Of a stretch of DNA of 64,000 bases, positions 18,804 to 29,038 are shown in pieces (the stretch's first letter is position 1; each line of letters starts with the position of its first letter). This DNA is from Peptococcaceae bacterium 1198_IL3148. GTDB lineage: Bacteria; Bacillota; Desulfotomaculia; Desulfotomaculales; Desulfohalotomaculaceae. The notes beneath the pieces are model-generated. The model did no database searches and was not told the origin of the DNA. It saw only the letters and a list, made by a program, of their open reading frames with translations. The DNA lies in NCBI GenBank assembly GCA_036763105.1, contig JBAIYS010000001.1, positions 62,001 to 126,000 on the forward strand, read 5' to 3'. The position numbers were made by a program, and so were the translations under genes.

Positions 18804-18883
18804 TATAGGGCAGGCTTCCACAGCCTGACCGCAAAACAAATCCATATTAATTTGGGCGGGGCGGCGTGGAAACCGCCCCCTAC
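18804..18883. repeat. Small inverted-repeat element (MITE-like)
   Basis: Two arms of about 29 bp, 18804-18832 and 18855-18883, are imperfect inverted copies of each other. One arm reads TAGGGCAGGCTTCCACAGCC and the other, reversed, TAGGGGGCGGTTTCCACGCC. Each arm is itself a hairpin (CAGGCT/AGCCTG; GGGGCGG/CCGCCCC) with a TTCCAC-type loop. A 22-bp AT-rich spacer separates them. The composition is far more GC-rich than the flanks. It lies between two convergent genes. Confidence 0.65.
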
Positions 18884-18932
18884 GATTTAAACTCAGAATG
18901 ATACCATGGTTTAATTCATAATTGCCCTTGTA

Positions 18933-20057
18933 TCATTGCTCTCTCTCATCTTTTAATCCCCTTACTGCCGCAATTACTAACAATATTAGTGGTATTAAAA
19001 ATTGGAATAACAATGCCTCGCTAGGCCAACTGTTTGTTATAACATTAATTAAGCTGTTAATATCGTATGTCCAGGACAATGACAATGCGGAAACAAAGAC
19101 CCCCAGCGGGATAACTAAAGAGCGATAACTCTGACAGCCAGTTAATTGGGCCAAACCAATGCAACTGATGTAATATAGCACCACCACTTTTAGATAGATA
19201 CCACTGACCCATATGGTAACAATAATGGCATCTAAATGTTCAAAGTATTGACCAATTTCAATTCTGCGGACCATTTCTAAAGCCGGGAAAGTCATAATTG
19301 AAGTTTGTTGCACTCCAAACACACCAATGGCCAATACCCCAATAAACATAAAGCCACCCAACAACAATATTGACCAAATGAGTGTGCTGCCCAACCTTTT
19401 AGGTTCATTTAAGTAGGGAGCCAACATTAAAATAATTATCGCTTCTGCTAAAAAGGATAACAATCTAGTGGCGCCGTTAAAAATTGGACCAATGCCCTCG
19501 GTCATAATAGGAAAATAATTTTCCATTTCTAACCGCGGTATAAGCAAAAAACCCACTAAAAAGAGCAAACCGATCCCCAATGGTAGCAATAATTCTGTTA
19601 CCCGGGCAATCACTTCAATGCCCTGGTTTACTGCATAGGCAGCAATTAATATCATTAAAATAACAAAAACACTTAGTGGGGTGCTCCCCATAAAAGCTAC
19701 TTTCATAATCACACTAATTTGAGCAACGCTGTTACCGGTGAGCACAACAAAGTAAAAAAATAAAAATACAAAGGCCGTTACCCAACCTAACCACTTGCCC
19801 AACACAATTTGTATTATTTGAATTAGATTTTTTTGCGGGAATCTGTTAGCCAAAGCCAGCGCCACCGCTGCCACCACTAAAGCCTCCGCTGTGGCAATAA
19901 TTATTGAAATCCAGGCGTCCCTGCCGGCAATGGCAGCCACAATTGCTGGTAAAAAAACATCTGCGGTGGAAATAATTACAGTGATGATAATAAACAATAA
20001 CTGGCGGGCAGATATTTTACCGGGATCTAAGGTAAACACATCCATTGAACGAGACAT
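18933..20057 (-). CDS. gerB: GerAB/ArcD/ProY-type spore germination permease (orphan gerB)
   Basis: This is the B subunit of a germinant receptor, a transporter-like protein of the APC superfamily thought to hold the ligand site. About ten membrane helices fill 374 aa, starting with the typical GKISARQLLFIIITVIISTADVFLP (about 13-37). I chose the ATG at 20057, because AGGAG lies 7 nt upstream; the longer frame begins with TTG at 20123 inside the engB terminator. No gerA or gerC is adjacent; the nearest are 7-10 kb away in the same orientation. Confidence 0.9.
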   Translation of the reverse strand: MSRSMDVFTLDPGKISARQLLFIIITVIISTADVFLPAIVAAIAGRDAWISIIIATAEALVVAAVALALANRFPQKNLIQIIQIVLGKWLGWVTAFVFLFFYFVVLTGNSVAQISVIMKVAFMGSTPLSVFVILMILIAAYAVNQGIEVIARVTELLLPLGIGLLFLVGFLLIPRLEMENYFPIMTEGIGPIFNGATRLLSFLAEAIIILMLAPYLNEPKRLGSTLIWSILLLGGFMFIGVLAIGVFGVQQTSIMTFPALEMVRRIEIGQYFEHLDAIIVTIWVSGIYLKVVVLYYISCIGLAQLTGCQSYRSLVIPLGVFVSALSLSWTYDINSLINVITNSWPSEALLFQFLIPLILLVIAAVRGLKDEREQ

Positions 20058-20122
20058 AAAGTCACTCCTGGCATATTCTTTCATCCTTGCATAGTATTTT
20101 CCAACTTTAACTATAAAATTCA

Positions 20123-20150
20123 AAAGGACGCTTTATTAAAAGCGTCCTTT
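20123..20150 (-). terminator. Terminator after engB
   Basis: An 11-bp stem, AAAGGACGCTT (20123-20133) with AAGCGTCCTTT (20140-20150), is followed by TTTTGAATTTT on the minus strand. It overlaps the engB stop codon and ends the tig-clp-lon-engB block. Confidence 0.85.
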
Positions 20151-20733
20151 AGTATACCCACTCTTCGATTATTTGCAGTAATTCTTCTCGCCCAGCTCCA
20201 GTTTCGGATGAAGTGGCTATCAACTGATGCCGAGGCTGCAGTTGTAGTACTTTTTTAATCTGGGCCTGTTGCTTTATGAGTTGGCTTTTTGACAGTTTAT
20301 CAATTTTGGTCATGGCAATTACCGTTGGTACATTATAATGGCACAGCCATTGATACATTTGCAGGTCTTGCTTGGTGGGATCATGCCGGACATCCACCAG
20401 TTGAACCACTCCCCGCAAATTTTCACGTTTTTCTAAATAACTTTGCACCATCTTGCCCCAACTTTCTCTGACCCTTTGGGGAACCTTGGCGTAGCCATAC
20501 CCTGGTAGATCCACCAAATGAAAACTATCATTAACAATAAAAAAGTTAATCAGTTGTGTACGACCAGGCTCGCGGCTAGTGCGGGCTAACTTTCTACGAT
20601 TAACCAGCTTATTTAACAGTGATGACTTGCCGACATTAGATCTACCAGAGAAGGCTACTTCTGGCAGATCTACGTCTGGACAACCTTTAAGTTCCACTGC
20701 ACTGGTAACAAATGCTGCTGTTTTTATTTTCAT
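20149..20733 (-). CDS. engB: Ribosome biogenesis GTPase EngB (YsxC/YihA)
   Basis: EngB (194 aa) is a TRAFAC-class GTPase needed for large ribosomal subunit assembly. The G1 motif [10 protein letters not shown] lies at about 30-39, G3 DLPGYG at about 75-80, G4 TKIDK at about 140-144 and G5 SSETG. It overlaps the end of lon by 4 nt, and lon-engB is a classic conserved pair. Length and motifs are standard. Confidence 0.96.
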   Translation of the reverse strand: MKIKTAAFVTSAVELKGCPDVDLPEVAFSGRSNVGKSSLLNKLVNRRKLARTSREPGRTQLINFFIVNDSFHLVDLPGYGYAKVPQRVRESWGKMVQSYLEKRENLRGVVQLVDVRHDPTKQDLQMYQWLCHYNVPTVIAMTKIDKLSKSQLIKQQAQIKKVLQLQPRHQLIATSSETGAGREELLQIIEEWVY

Positions 20734-23153
20734 GAGGGTATTACAGAACTCCCTTGCTGAATTTCCTCTGGCTGGTGAGGGGGCTCATATGACAAATCCG
20801 GTTCGCTGGATTCGTCTTGCACGTTGGTTTCTGGTGGCAGTAAAGCAATTTCCAAAACTCTATCCATATGGTCTACAAACTTAAATTCTAACTTGCCTTT
20901 AACGCTGTTAGGAACCTCAGCTATATCCTTTTTGTTTTCTTTGGACATTACCAGAGTTTTAATGCCTGCCCGTTTAGCAGCCAACACCTTCTCTTTAAGA
21001 CCACCCACCGGCAACACTTTCCCCCGCAACGTAATCTCTCCGGTCATGGCTACGTCCCAGCGCACTTTGCGCTTGGTAATGGCAGAGGCCAAAGCGGTGG
21101 CCATGGTAATACCTGCCGAAGGACCATCCTTAGGAATAGCCCCTTCCGGGACATGCACATGCACATCATATTTATCAAAAAACTCGGGATTAATATTTAA
21201 CTGCACCGCCCGACTGCGCACATAACTATACGCCGCCTGGGCCGATTCCTTCATCACATCACCCAGCTTACCGGTCAGCGTCAGTTTGCCATGACCAGGG
21301 TAAGTGGTAACTTCAACACTCAATGTATCCCCACCAACCTCGGTCCAAGCTAAGCCGGTGACCACACCAACTTCGTCTGTTTTTTCGGCCATGTTATAGC
21401 TAAACTTGGGGATACCCAGGTATTTCTGCAGGTTCTGGGGTGTAATTTTTACTTTTTTGTTTTTGTCTTCAACAATCTGTTTGGCGGCCTTTCTACACAA
21501 ACTGGCTATATTGCGCTCTAGGTTGCGTACTCCAGATTCTCTGGTATATCCTTGGATAACCTTACGAATGGTATTTTCAGAAATCTGGGTTGAGCCCTCT
21601 GGCAATCCGTGTTCTTTTAGTTGTTTAGGCAACAGATGCCGCGTGGCAATTTGCACTTTCTCTTCTTCGGTGTAACCAGAGAGATTAATGATCTCCATTC
21701 TATCCAACAGTGGCCGCGGGATGCTGTACATGTTGTTAGCTGTAGTAATGAACATAACATTAGACAAATCAAAGGGCACTTCAATATAGTGATCCGAAAA
21801 GGTACTATTTTGCTCGGGATCTAGCACTTCTAGCAGCGCTGAAGAAGGGTCACCCCGGAAGTCATTACTCATTTTGTCTATTTCATCAAGCAGAAATACC
21901 GGGTTTTTAGTGCCAACTTGTTTCATTCCTTGCATAATGCGCCCAGGCATTGCCCCCACATAAGTGCGGCGGTGGCCTCGGATCTCTGCCTCATCCCTCA
22001 CTCCGCCGAGGGATATACGCACAAATTTTCTTTCAAGGGCTCTGGCCACCGATCGGCCAAGGGAAGTTTTCCCTACCCCTGGGGGGCCCACCAAACATAA
22101 AATGGGTCCCTTCATTTTTTTGGCCAGCTTGCGAATGGCCAAATATTCAATAATTCTTTCCTTTGGTTTTCTTAAACCATAATGGTCAGCATCTAAAATT
22201 TCTTCGGCCTTTTTAATGTCTATGCGGTCTTTAGTGGTTTTGCTAAAGGGCACCGCCAACAACCATTCTACATAGTTGCGCACCACTGCTGCCTCTGCCG
22301 CCATGGGAGGCATTTTTTCCAGTCGATCCACTTCTTTTAAAGCCTTTTCTTCCACATCTTTAGGCAGTTTAGTTTTAGCAATCCGCTCCCGCAGTTCTTC
22401 TGCTTCGGCAGTGCGGTCGTCTTTGTCCCCCAATTCTTTTTGAATGGCCTTCATCTGTTCCCGCAGGTAATACTCTTTTTGATTCTTTTCCATCTGCTTG
22501 CGCACACGAATGTTAATTTTGCGCTCTAATTCAACTATTTCCAATTCTTTAGCCACAATGGTACACAGTTTTTCCAAACGGGTTACAATATCAATTGCTT
22601 CTAACAGCCGCTGTTTGTCTTCAATGCGCAAAGTCAAATGAGATGCCACCACATCAGCCAATCTACCTGGTTCTTCTAGGTTAACCACCGACACCACAGT
22701 CTCCGGTGGAATCTTTTTAGACAGTTTTACATATTGCTCAAACTGGTAGACAAGATTGCGCATTAAAGCTTCAATTTCACTGTCTTTGGTCACTTCTTCA
22801 TCGTACTGTTCCAGCCGCACTTTAAAGAAGGGCTCCTGTTCCTCATAATCCAGAATCTTTGCCCTGGCAATGCCCTCCACCAGCACCCTAATGGTACCGC
22901 CTGGTAGCTTTAGCAACTGTTTTACTTCCGCCACTGTACCAACAGTATAAATATCTTCTTCTGTTGGATCATCGGTTTGGGCCTCTTTTTGCGTGGCCAG
23001 GAAGATATGGCGTTCCTGAATCATTGCTTCTTCTATGGCCTGAACAGATTTTTCCCGTCCCACGTCGAGGTGAATCACCATATAAGGGAAAACCAAAATA
23101 CCTCGTAAGGGCAACATTGGCAATACTTTTTCAATTGAATTCATGTCCTGCAC
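20730..23153 (-). CDS. lon: ATP-dependent protease Lon (LonA)
   Basis: Lon (807 aa) degrades misfolded and regulatory proteins. The N-terminal LON substrate domain (about 10-205) is followed by the AAA+ module with [13 protein letters not shown] (about 356) and LLDEIDKM, and by the Ser-Lys protease domain with [16 protein letters not shown] (catalytic Ser about 680). The C-terminal tail after residue 770 is acidic and proline-rich and extends beyond most LonA proteins. Upstream a palindrome (AGCACT-N7-AGTGCT, 23159-23177) overlaps the leader. The gene lies after lonB and before engB. Confidence 0.97.
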   Translation of the reverse strand: MQDMNSIEKVLPMLPLRGILVFPYMVIHLDVGREKSVQAIEEAMIQERHIFLATQKEAQTDDPTEEDIYTVGTVAEVKQLLKLPGGTIRVLVEGIARAKILDYEEQEPFFKVRLEQYDEEVTKDSEIEALMRNLVYQFEQYVKLSKKIPPETVVSVVNLEEPGRLADVVASHLTLRIEDKQRLLEAIDIVTRLEKLCTIVAKELEIVELERKINIRVRKQMEKNQKEYYLREQMKAIQKELGDKDDRTAEAEELRERIAKTKLPKDVEEKALKEVDRLEKMPPMAAEAAVVRNYVEWLLAVPFSKTTKDRIDIKKAEEILDADHYGLRKPKERIIEYLAIRKLAKKMKGPILCLVGPPGVGKTSLGRSVARALERKFVRISLGGVRDEAEIRGHRRTYVGAMPGRIMQGMKQVGTKNPVFLLDEIDKMSNDFRGDPSSALLEVLDPEQNSTFSDHYIEVPFDLSNVMFITTANNMYSIPRPLLDRMEIINLSGYTEEEKVQIATRHLLPKQLKEHGLPEGSTQISENTIRKVIQGYTRESGVRNLERNIASLCRKAAKQIVEDKNKKVKITPQNLQKYLGIPKFSYNMAEKTDEVGVVTGLAWTEVGGDTLSVEVTTYPGHGKLTLTGKLGDVMKESAQAAYSYVRSRAVQLNINPEFFDKYDVHVHVPEGAIPKDGPSAGITMATALASAITKRKVRWDVAMTGEITLRGKVLPVGGLKEKVLAAKRAGIKTLVMSKENKKDIAEVPNSVKGKLEFKFVDHMDRVLEIALLPPETNVQDESSEPDLSYEPPHQPEEIQQGSSVIPS

Positions 23154-23253
23154 CTCCCAGCACTAGCGTTCAGTGCTTATTAAACTTATGTAAGATAGGA
23201 TTATTCTATCATAATCAAAATTAGCCATCCATACAATAAATGCTAAAACATAG

Positions 23254-23279
23254 ATAAACCCAGCATGAGCTGGGTTTAT
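23254..23279 (-). terminator. Stem-loop between lonB and lon
   Basis: An 11-bp perfect stem, ATAAACCCAGC (23254-23264) with GCTGGGTTTAT (23269-23279), encloses 4 nt. The minus-strand tail is only moderately T-rich. It probably terminates lonB transcription, which would give lon its own promoter. Confidence 0.65.
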
Positions 23280-23346
23280 TGATTATTATAGAGATAATCT
23301 TAAAAAATACAACCCCACCATTACCCATCACCCATTGTTTTTGTTT

Positions 23347-25062
23347 TTATAGTTTCTGACTGCTCATCAACGGAGAAACTGTGGCAGTCAATACCTCAAC
23401 TGGATTGTTAAGATTACTTTGTTTATCCAAACTAACTTGGTAAAGAAGTGATCCACTGATCACTTCTTCTAGTTTCTCCACTGGTACAACTTCAATTCCT
23501 GCAATTTCAGAAAATAATTTTTGATTGTTTTCAGCTGGAATGTATACTTTAGACGCTCCAGCCACTTGAGCTGCCTGAACTTTAGCCACTACCCCGCCCA
23601 CCGGTTTGACCATGCCTCGAATGGACAGCTCGCCGGTCATCGCCACTTTGTTATCCACCGGAATGCCAGTAATGGCAGAATAGACAGCAGTGGCAATGGT
23701 TACTCCAGCCGAGGGGCCATCCACAGGTACACCACTGGGAAAGTTGATATGTAGGTCATAGTCGCGATAATCTACCCCCATCACCCGACGCAATACTGTT
23801 AAAACATTTTCCGCTGATCCCATGGCAGTACTCTTTCGTTTTAATGTTCGCCCTCCCCCCCCCATTTCTTCTTGTTCTACCATGCCGGTAATAATAATTT
23901 TGCCTAATCCTTTGGTGGCTGGAATTGCAGTGGCCTCCACCTCTAATATCATGCCTAAATTGGGGCCGTAAACCGCCAGCCCATTGACTACACCCACCTG
24001 GGGAGTGGCAGCAATCTTTTTCTCCATTCGCGGGGTGTATCGGCCGCTGTTCACCACCCATTCCACATCGGCAACACTAATTTCTTTTCGTTGCTCTCCA
24101 ATGGCGATACCTGCGGCCAACTGAATAATGTTCACCGCTTCCCGGCCATTGGTGGCATAACGTTTAAGAACATCCAGTGCCTCCGATTGCATGGGGATAT
24201 TTATTTTATTAGCTGCATTTTTGGCAATTATACCAATTTCCTCGCTTAATAGCGGCCGAAAAAATATTTCCAAACAACGGGAACGAATGGCTGGTGGTAT
24301 TTCTTCGGGAGTGCGCGTGGTGGCACCCACCATCCGAAAATCAGCAGGTAAACCATTTTGAAAAATATCATGAATATGTTGCGGGATATTGGTATCTTCA
24401 GAACTATAGTATGCACTTTCTAAAATCACTTTTCTATCTTCCAGCACCTTTAAAAGCTTATTCATTTGGATGGGATGTAATTCACCTATTTCATCAATAA
24501 ACAGCATGCCGCCATGGGCCTTGGTAACAGCACCGGCTTTGGGTTGAGGAATACCGGCCATTCCCATAGCCCCGGCTCCCTGATAAATAGGGTCGTGCAC
24601 CGAACCAATCAAAGGGTCGGCAATACCCCGCTCATCAAATCGTGCAGTACAGGCATCAACTTCAACAAATTTAGCATTTTCTTTGAATGGGGATTGACTA
24701 TTATTTTTAGCCTCTTCTAATACTATGCGTGCAGCAGCAGTTTTGCCAACACCCGGTGGCCCATAAATAATTACATGTTGTGGGTTAGGTCCACACAATG
24801 CCGCCCGCAAAGACTTTAAACCCTCGTCCTGCCCAATAATTTCTTGAAACTTGGTGGGCCGCGTCTTTTCTGCCAGTGGTTCTGTTAAAGCAATGGACCG
24901 CATACGTTGCAATTTTTCCAGTTCTTTACGGGATTCCCGCTCCACTGCATTTTTATTTCCTTGCTGGGTTTTTAACAGGTTCCAAAAATATAGACCAATT
25001 ACTATGGCAAAAAAGAATTGAGTAAACATAAAAATACTACCTAAGCCGCCAAATCCATCCAT
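23347..25062 (-). CDS. lonB: Sporulation-type membrane protease LonB
   Basis: This 571-aa protein has an N-terminal membrane helix (about 8-28), an AAA+ ATPase domain with [15 protein letters not shown] (about 98-112) and MLFIDEIGELHPIQMNKLL, and a C-terminal Lon protease domain with VDGPSAGVTIATAVYS. It lacks the LON N-domain of LonA, which defines Bacillus-type LonB. In Bacillus, LonB is a forespore protein acting on sigma factors. Its place between clpX and lon is the standard Firmicute order. Confidence 0.94.
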   Translation of the reverse strand: MDGFGGLGSIFMFTQFFFAIVIGLYFWNLLKTQQGNKNAVERESRKELEKLQRMRSIALTEPLAEKTRPTKFQEIIGQDEGLKSLRAALCGPNPQHVIIYGPPGVGKTAAARIVLEEAKNNSQSPFKENAKFVEVDACTARFDERGIADPLIGSVHDPIYQGAGAMGMAGIPQPKAGAVTKAHGGMLFIDEIGELHPIQMNKLLKVLEDRKVILESAYYSSEDTNIPQHIHDIFQNGLPADFRMVGATTRTPEEIPPAIRSRCLEIFFRPLLSEEIGIIAKNAANKINIPMQSEALDVLKRYATNGREAVNIIQLAAGIAIGEQRKEISVADVEWVVNSGRYTPRMEKKIAATPQVGVVNGLAVYGPNLGMILEVEATAIPATKGLGKIIITGMVEQEEMGGGGRTLKRKSTAMGSAENVLTVLRRVMGVDYRDYDLHINFPSGVPVDGPSAGVTIATAVYSAITGIPVDNKVAMTGELSIRGMVKPVGGVVAKVQAAQVAGASKVYIPAENNQKLFSEIAGIEVVPVEKLEEVISGSLLYQVSLDKQSNLNNPVEVLTATVSPLMSSQKL

Positions 25063-25142
25063 TTACTTTAAATCCTCCTCTACAGACTTTATACCAGGTA
25101 GTATTACTAAACTCTGCAAAAATTATCCATTTAACGACACGC

Positions 25143-25175
25143 AAAAAAGTCGCGTTCTATGAACGCGACTTTTTT
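25143..25175 (-). terminator. Strong terminator after clpX
   Basis: A 15-bp perfect stem, 25143-25157 with 25161-25175, closes a 3-nt loop and ends in a T-run on both strands. It overlaps the end of clpX and separates the tig-clpP-clpX operon from lonB. Confidence 0.9.
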
Positions 25176-26415
25176 ATGCTGATTCTTCTTTTTTCTTTGC
25201 CGAAATAATAATCGGGGCTTCCTTTTTTAAAATGCAATCCTTAGTGATTACTACTTTCTTAATATCAGTTCTGGATGGAATGTCGTACATAATGTCCAAC
25301 ATTACCTCCTCCAGAATGGCACGCAAACCCCGGGCACCGGTGTTACGTTTAATGGCCTCTTTAGCCACTGCTTGCAACGCCTCTGGCTGAATTTCTAATT
25401 GCACCCCATCCAGTTCAAACAATTTATCATATTGTTTGGTGAGGGCATTTTTAGGCTCAGTAAGAATGCGCACCAATGCATCTTCATCCAGAGCTTCTAA
25501 GGTAACAATTACTGGCAAACGGCCGACAAATTCTGGAATTAAGCCATACTTGAGCAAATCCTCTGGCAGCACATTCTTTAAAATTTCGCCAATTTTCTTT
25601 TCTTGTTTGGTTTTAATATCTGCACCAAAGCCCATGGACTTTTTGCCGGTACGGTTTTGAATTAACTTGTCTATACCATCAAAGGCACCACCACAAATAA
25701 ATAAGATGTTGGTAGTATCAAGTTGGATAAACTCTTGATGTGGGTGTTTCCGCCCACCCTGTGGTGGTACACTGGCAACGGTTCCTTCTAAAATTTTCAA
25801 TAAAGCTTGCTGCACTCCTTCACCAGACACATCTCTGGTGATGGAAGGATTTTCGGACTTACGAGCAATTTTATCGATTTCGTCAATGTAAACAATACCT
25901 TTTTCTGCCCGTTCAACATCATAGTCGGCAGCCTGGATAAGTTTAAGCAAGATGTTTTCAACATCTTCACCAACATAACCAGCTTCGGTTAAAGAGGTTG
26001 CATCGGCAATGGCAAAAGGCACATTTAACAAACGAGCTAGGGTTTGGGCCAGCAGTGTTTTACCGCTACCAGTTGGCCCCATCATTACAATATTGCTCTT
26101 TTGCAGCTCTACATCATCAATTTTGCCACCAAGATTAATCCGCTTATAATGGTTGTATACCGCCACCGCAAGGGACTTTTTAGCCTCATCTTGACCAATA
26201 ACATATTGATCTAGAATCTCTCTGATTTCTTGGGGCTTTGGTATTTCACCAATATCCAAACCAAGATCTTCATTCAGTTCTTCTTCTATAATTTCATTGC
26301 AGAGCTCAATACACTCATCACAAATGTATACCCCAGGCCCAGCAACAAGCTTTTTAACTTGATCTTGTAATTTGCCGCAGAAAGAACATTTTAGTTGGCC
26401 TTTTTCATTCAACAT
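25174..26415 (-). CDS. clpX: ClpXP protease ATPase subunit ClpX
   Basis: ClpX (413 aa) unfolds tagged substrates and feeds them to ClpP. The N-terminal C4 zinc finger (CSFCGK at 10-15, [10 protein letters not shown] at about 34-43) is followed by Walker A GPTGSGKT (about 114), Walker [10 protein letters not shown], and the IGF-type ClpP contact [13 protein letters not shown] (about 255-267). It lies 15 nt after clpP, in the order tig-clpP-clpX. Confidence 0.97.
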   Translation of the reverse strand: MLNEKGQLKCSFCGKLQDQVKKLVAGPGVYICDECIELCNEIIEEELNEDLGLDIGEIPKPQEIREILDQYVIGQDEAKKSLAVAVYNHYKRINLGGKIDDVELQKSNIVMMGPTGSGKTLLAQTLARLLNVPFAIADATSLTEAGYVGEDVENILLKLIQAADYDVERAEKGIVYIDEIDKIARKSENPSITRDVSGEGVQQALLKILEGTVASVPPQGGRKHPHQEFIQLDTTNILFICGGAFDGIDKLIQNRTGKKSMGFGADIKTKQEKKIGEILKNVLPEDLLKYGLIPEFVGRLPVIVTLEALDEDALVRILTEPKNALTKQYDKLFELDGVQLEIQPEALQAVAKEAIKRNTGARGLRAILEEVMLDIMYDIPSRTDIKKVVITKDCILKKEAPIIISAKKKEESA

Positions 26416-26430
26416 TGTTTCACCTCTTTT

Positions 26431-27021
26431 TTATTTCTTGCGTTTTGAGATCACCTCGTCGATGATTCCATACTCTTTGGCCTGCTCTGCGGACATAAAG
26501 AAATCACGTTCTGTATCTTTACTAATTACGCTTAGTGGTTTTCTAGTATGTTTAGACAGTAATTCATTTAATGTCTCTTTCATCCGCAAAATTTCACGGG
26601 CGTGAATATCGATATCTGTGGCTTGCCCTTGGACACCACCCAGCGGCTGGTGAATCATAATTCTGGAATATGGTAACGCATAGCGCTTACCAGGTTCACC
26701 TGCTGCCAACAGGAATGATCCCATACTGGCTGCCTGACCAAGACATATGGTTGATACTGCAGGTTTAATATACTGCATGGTGTCGTAAATGGCCATGCCA
26801 GCAGTCACCACCCCACCGGGTGAATTGATATACAAATGAATATCCTTTTCGGGATCTTCTGCTTCCAGGAACAACATTTGAGCAATGATCAAATTAGCTA
26901 CAGTATCATCTATTGCCCCACCAATAAAGATAATGCGGTCTTTCAACAATCGAGAATAAATATCGTATGACCGTTCACCTCTATTTGTTTGCTCAACTAC
27001 AATCGGAACCAAATGGGACAC
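26431..27021 (-). CDS. clpP: ATP-dependent Clp protease proteolytic subunit
   Basis: ClpP (196 aa) forms the barrel-shaped serine protease. The catalytic Ser lies in [14 protein letters not shown] (about 94-107), His in [12 protein letters not shown] (about 114-125), and Asp in the segment [18 protein letters not shown]. The N-terminal axial loop sequence ([21 protein letters not shown]) is standard. It lies 33 nt downstream of the trigger factor gene. Confidence 0.97.
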   Translation of the reverse strand: MSHLVPIVVEQTNRGERSYDIYSRLLKDRIIFIGGAIDDTVANLIIAQMLFLEAEDPEKDIHLYINSPGGVVTAGMAIYDTMQYIKPAVSTICLGQAASMGSFLLAAGEPGKRYALPYSRIMIHQPLGGVQGQATDIDIHAREILRMKETLNELLSKHTRKPLSVISKDTERDFFMSAEQAKEYGIIDEVISKRKK

Positions 27022-27054
27022 AAGAGTTCGCCTCCTAAAATAATTTATTAAAAA

Positions 27055-28347
27055 CTATTCTACAATGTTGGCACTTTCAGAAAGATGACTCATAGTTTTA
27101 CGTCTTAGTATATCTTCTTTAATAATATTTAAATCTCCTACCGATTCTAAGGTCAGTTTTAGTTGTGCTGGTTCTTGCTGGAACTGAGGAGCCATCATGG
27201 CAATTTCAGTATCTACTTCTTCATCACTCACTGATAAACCTTCTACTTTAGCAATTTCATCTAAAACCAGATCGCGACGCACTTCTTTTTCTGCATCACC
27301 CTTCATGTTGCTGCGCAGCTCGTCTAGATCTGAATTGGTGTATTTTAGGTATTGTTCTAACTCTATGCCTTGGGTTCTCAGTCTGTTACTCATATTTTGA
27401 ATCATATCTTCAACGCGGTTGTTAACCATTTTTTCTGGGATTTCTACCTCTGCGTTTTCAATGGCTTTTTCAATTGCCTGCCGAGTAATTTCTGCTTTAG
27501 CTTGACTTTCCTTTCTTTCCTTTAACTTATTCACCAAATCTGCTTTTAATTCTTCCAGGGTGTCAAATTCACTTACATCTTTGGCAAACTCATCATCTAA
27601 AGCAGCCAATTCCTTGCGTTTAATGCTACTAACCTTTACTTTGAATACAGCTTCTTTACCAGCAACATCTTCTGCATGGTAATCTGCTGGGAAGGTAACA
27701 TTAACGTCTTTCTCTTCCCCGGTTTTGACACCTATCATTTGCTCTTCAAAACCTGGAATAAAGGTGCCGGAGCCAATTACCAGAGAAAAACCCTCAGCAC
27801 TGCCGCCTTCAAAGGCTTCACCATCAATGTAACCTGTAAAATCAATAATGGCAGTGTCGCCATTTTCAATAGCCCCATCCTCTACGCTAATGAGCTTAGC
27901 ATGACGGTTTTGCATCATTTCCAGTTCTTTTTGTACGTCTTCTTCGGTTACTTCAACAGAAGGTTTGTTTATTTCAAAACCTTTGTATTGGCCAAGTTTA
28001 ACCTCTGGCTGAACAGCAACCTTTAATTTTAATACCAAAGGCTCTCCGTCTTTACCCTGTATGTCTTCAACTTGTGGTTGATCAATGGGCTTGATGTTGG
28101 TTTGTTCCAATGCTTCCTTATAAATGGTTGGAAACATTTGTTCCACCGCTTCTTGAACTAAAGCTTCTTTACCAAAGCGCTGTTCGATAATCATTTTTGG
28201 CGCTTTGCCTTTACGAAATCCTGGGATGTTTACTTGATTGGCAATTTTTTTGTATGCCTTATAAATCTCTTTTGAGAATTGTTCGCCATCCACTTGTATT
28301 TCTAATCTTACTTCATTCTTTTCTAACTTTTCTGCAGTTGCTTTCAT
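27055..28347 (-). CDS. tig: Trigger factor chaperone and prolyl isomerase
   Basis: Trigger factor (430 aa) binds at the ribosome exit tunnel. The N-terminal ribosome-binding signature GFRKGKAP (about 43-50) is followed by an FKBP-type PPIase domain (about 160-245, with DTAIIDFTGYIDGEAFEGG) and an alpha-helical C-terminal cradle. It is first in the tig-clpP-clpX operon. A sigma-A-type promoter lies upstream at 28523-28551. Confidence 0.96.
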   Translation of the reverse strand: MKATAEKLEKNEVRLEIQVDGEQFSKEIYKAYKKIANQVNIPGFRKGKAPKMIIEQRFGKEALVQEAVEQMFPTIYKEALEQTNIKPIDQPQVEDIQGKDGEPLVLKLKVAVQPEVKLGQYKGFEINKPSVEVTEEDVQKELEMMQNRHAKLISVEDGAIENGDTAIIDFTGYIDGEAFEGGSAEGFSLVIGSGTFIPGFEEQMIGVKTGEEKDVNVTFPADYHAEDVAGKEAVFKVKVSSIKRKELAALDDEFAKDVSEFDTLEELKADLVNKLKERKESQAKAEITRQAIEKAIENAEVEIPEKMVNNRVEDMIQNMSNRLRTQGIELEQYLKYTNSDLDELRSNMKGDAEKEVRRDLVLDEIAKVEGLSVSDEEVDTEIAMMAPQFQQEPAQLKLTLESVGDLNIIKEDILRRKTMSHLSESANIVE

Positions 28348-28522
28348 TATCTACTGCTCCCCCTTAATATATGTATTATAACCAGATAAATTTTCCAATA
28401 GAATACACCACTATCTATTGTACCCAAAAAAATACCACAATAACAAGTTTAATTCTACATTAAGTGGTAATTTCCTTCACTGGTTTTTTACTTACATTCT
28501 AAAGTATTATACTATGTTTGAT

Positions 28523-28551
28523 ATTATCTAGTAAATGTTAACTGTTGTCAA
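28523..28551 (-). promoter_or_regulatory. Candidate sigma-A promoter for tig-clpP-clpX
   Basis: On the minus strand TTGACA (28546-28551) and GATAAT (28523-28528) are separated by 17 nt. A second -10-like TATAAT lies at 28506-28511. No CtsR or CIRCE operator is evident nearby. Confidence 0.6.
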
Positions 28552-28581
28552 TGTGGTGATTTACATCATAAAAACAAATGC

Positions 28582-28617
28582 AAAAAACCTTCAATTAACT
28601 AACCTGTTAATTGAAGG
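28582..28617 (-). terminator. Terminator of the tRNA cluster
   Basis: A 12-bp perfect stem (28588-28599 with 28606-28617) is followed by six T residues on the minus strand. It lies directly after tRNA-Leu. Confidence 0.92.
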
Positions 28618-28630
28618 CTTAAATTAAGTT

Positions 28631-28715
28631 TGGTGCGGATGGTGGGAGTCGAACCCACACGGGGTGAACCACTGGATCCTAAGTCCAGCGCGTCTGCCAG
28701 TTCCGCCACATCCGC
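28631..28715 (-). tRNA. tRNA-Leu (UAG)
   Basis: The cloverleaf is read on the minus strand: acceptor GCGGATG, a long variable arm typical of tRNA-Leu, anticodon loop CTTAGGA (anticodon TAG), T-arm GGTTCGACTCC and an encoded CCA (28631-28633). Confidence 0.95.
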
Positions 28716-28726
28716 TTGCTTATAGA

Positions 28727-28802
28727 TGGTGAGCCATACTGGACTCGAACCAGTGACACCCTGATTAAAAGTCAGGTGCTCTACCAACTGAGCTAATGGC
28801 TC
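28727..28802 (-). tRNA. tRNA-Lys (UUU)
   Basis: Minus strand: acceptor GAGCCAT, D-arm AGCTCAGTTGGTAGAGC, anticodon loop CTTTTAA (anticodon TTT), T-arm GGTTCGAGTCC and an encoded CCA. Confidence 0.96.
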
Positions 28803-28812
28803 AAATATAAAT

Positions 28813-28887
28813 TGGCTGGGGTGGCAGGATTCGAACCTACGAATGCCGGTGCCAAAAACCGGTGCCTTACCACTTGGCGACACCCCA
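28813..28887 (-). tRNA. tRNA-Gln (UUG)
   Basis: Minus strand: acceptor TGGGGTG paired with CACCCCA, anticodon loop TTTTGGC (anticodon TTG), T-arm GGTTCGAATCC, discriminator G and an encoded CCA. The first base is U, as usual for tRNA-Gln. Confidence 0.95.
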
Positions 28888-28906
28888 GCGAATTTTGAGG
28901 TTAAAA

Positions 28907-28984
<78 letters not shown>

Positions 28985-29000
28985 ACAGCTCGCAAAAACT

Positions 29001-29029
29001 ATATTAACAAAGCCGCTCTCATTTGTCAA
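29001..29029 (-). promoter_or_regulatory. Promoter of the His-Gln-Lys-Leu tRNA operon
   Basis: Minus-strand TTGACA (29024-29029) and TAATAT (29001-29006) are spaced by 17 nt and lie just upstream of tRNA-His. With the terminator at 28582-28617 this defines a four-tRNA transcription unit. Confidence 0.8.
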
Positions 29030-29038
29030 CATTTTTTG

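Noticed and set aside
20058-20123. N-terminal extension of the gerB frame to a TTG at 20123
   Set aside because: The TTG lies in the engB terminator without a ribosome site; AGGAG correctly precedes the ATG at 20057.
23159-23177. AGCACT-N7-AGTGCT palindrome upstream of lon, considered as CIRCE
   Set aside because: CIRCE needs TTAGCACTC-N9-GAGTGCTAA. Arms and spacing differ, so HrcA control is not supported.
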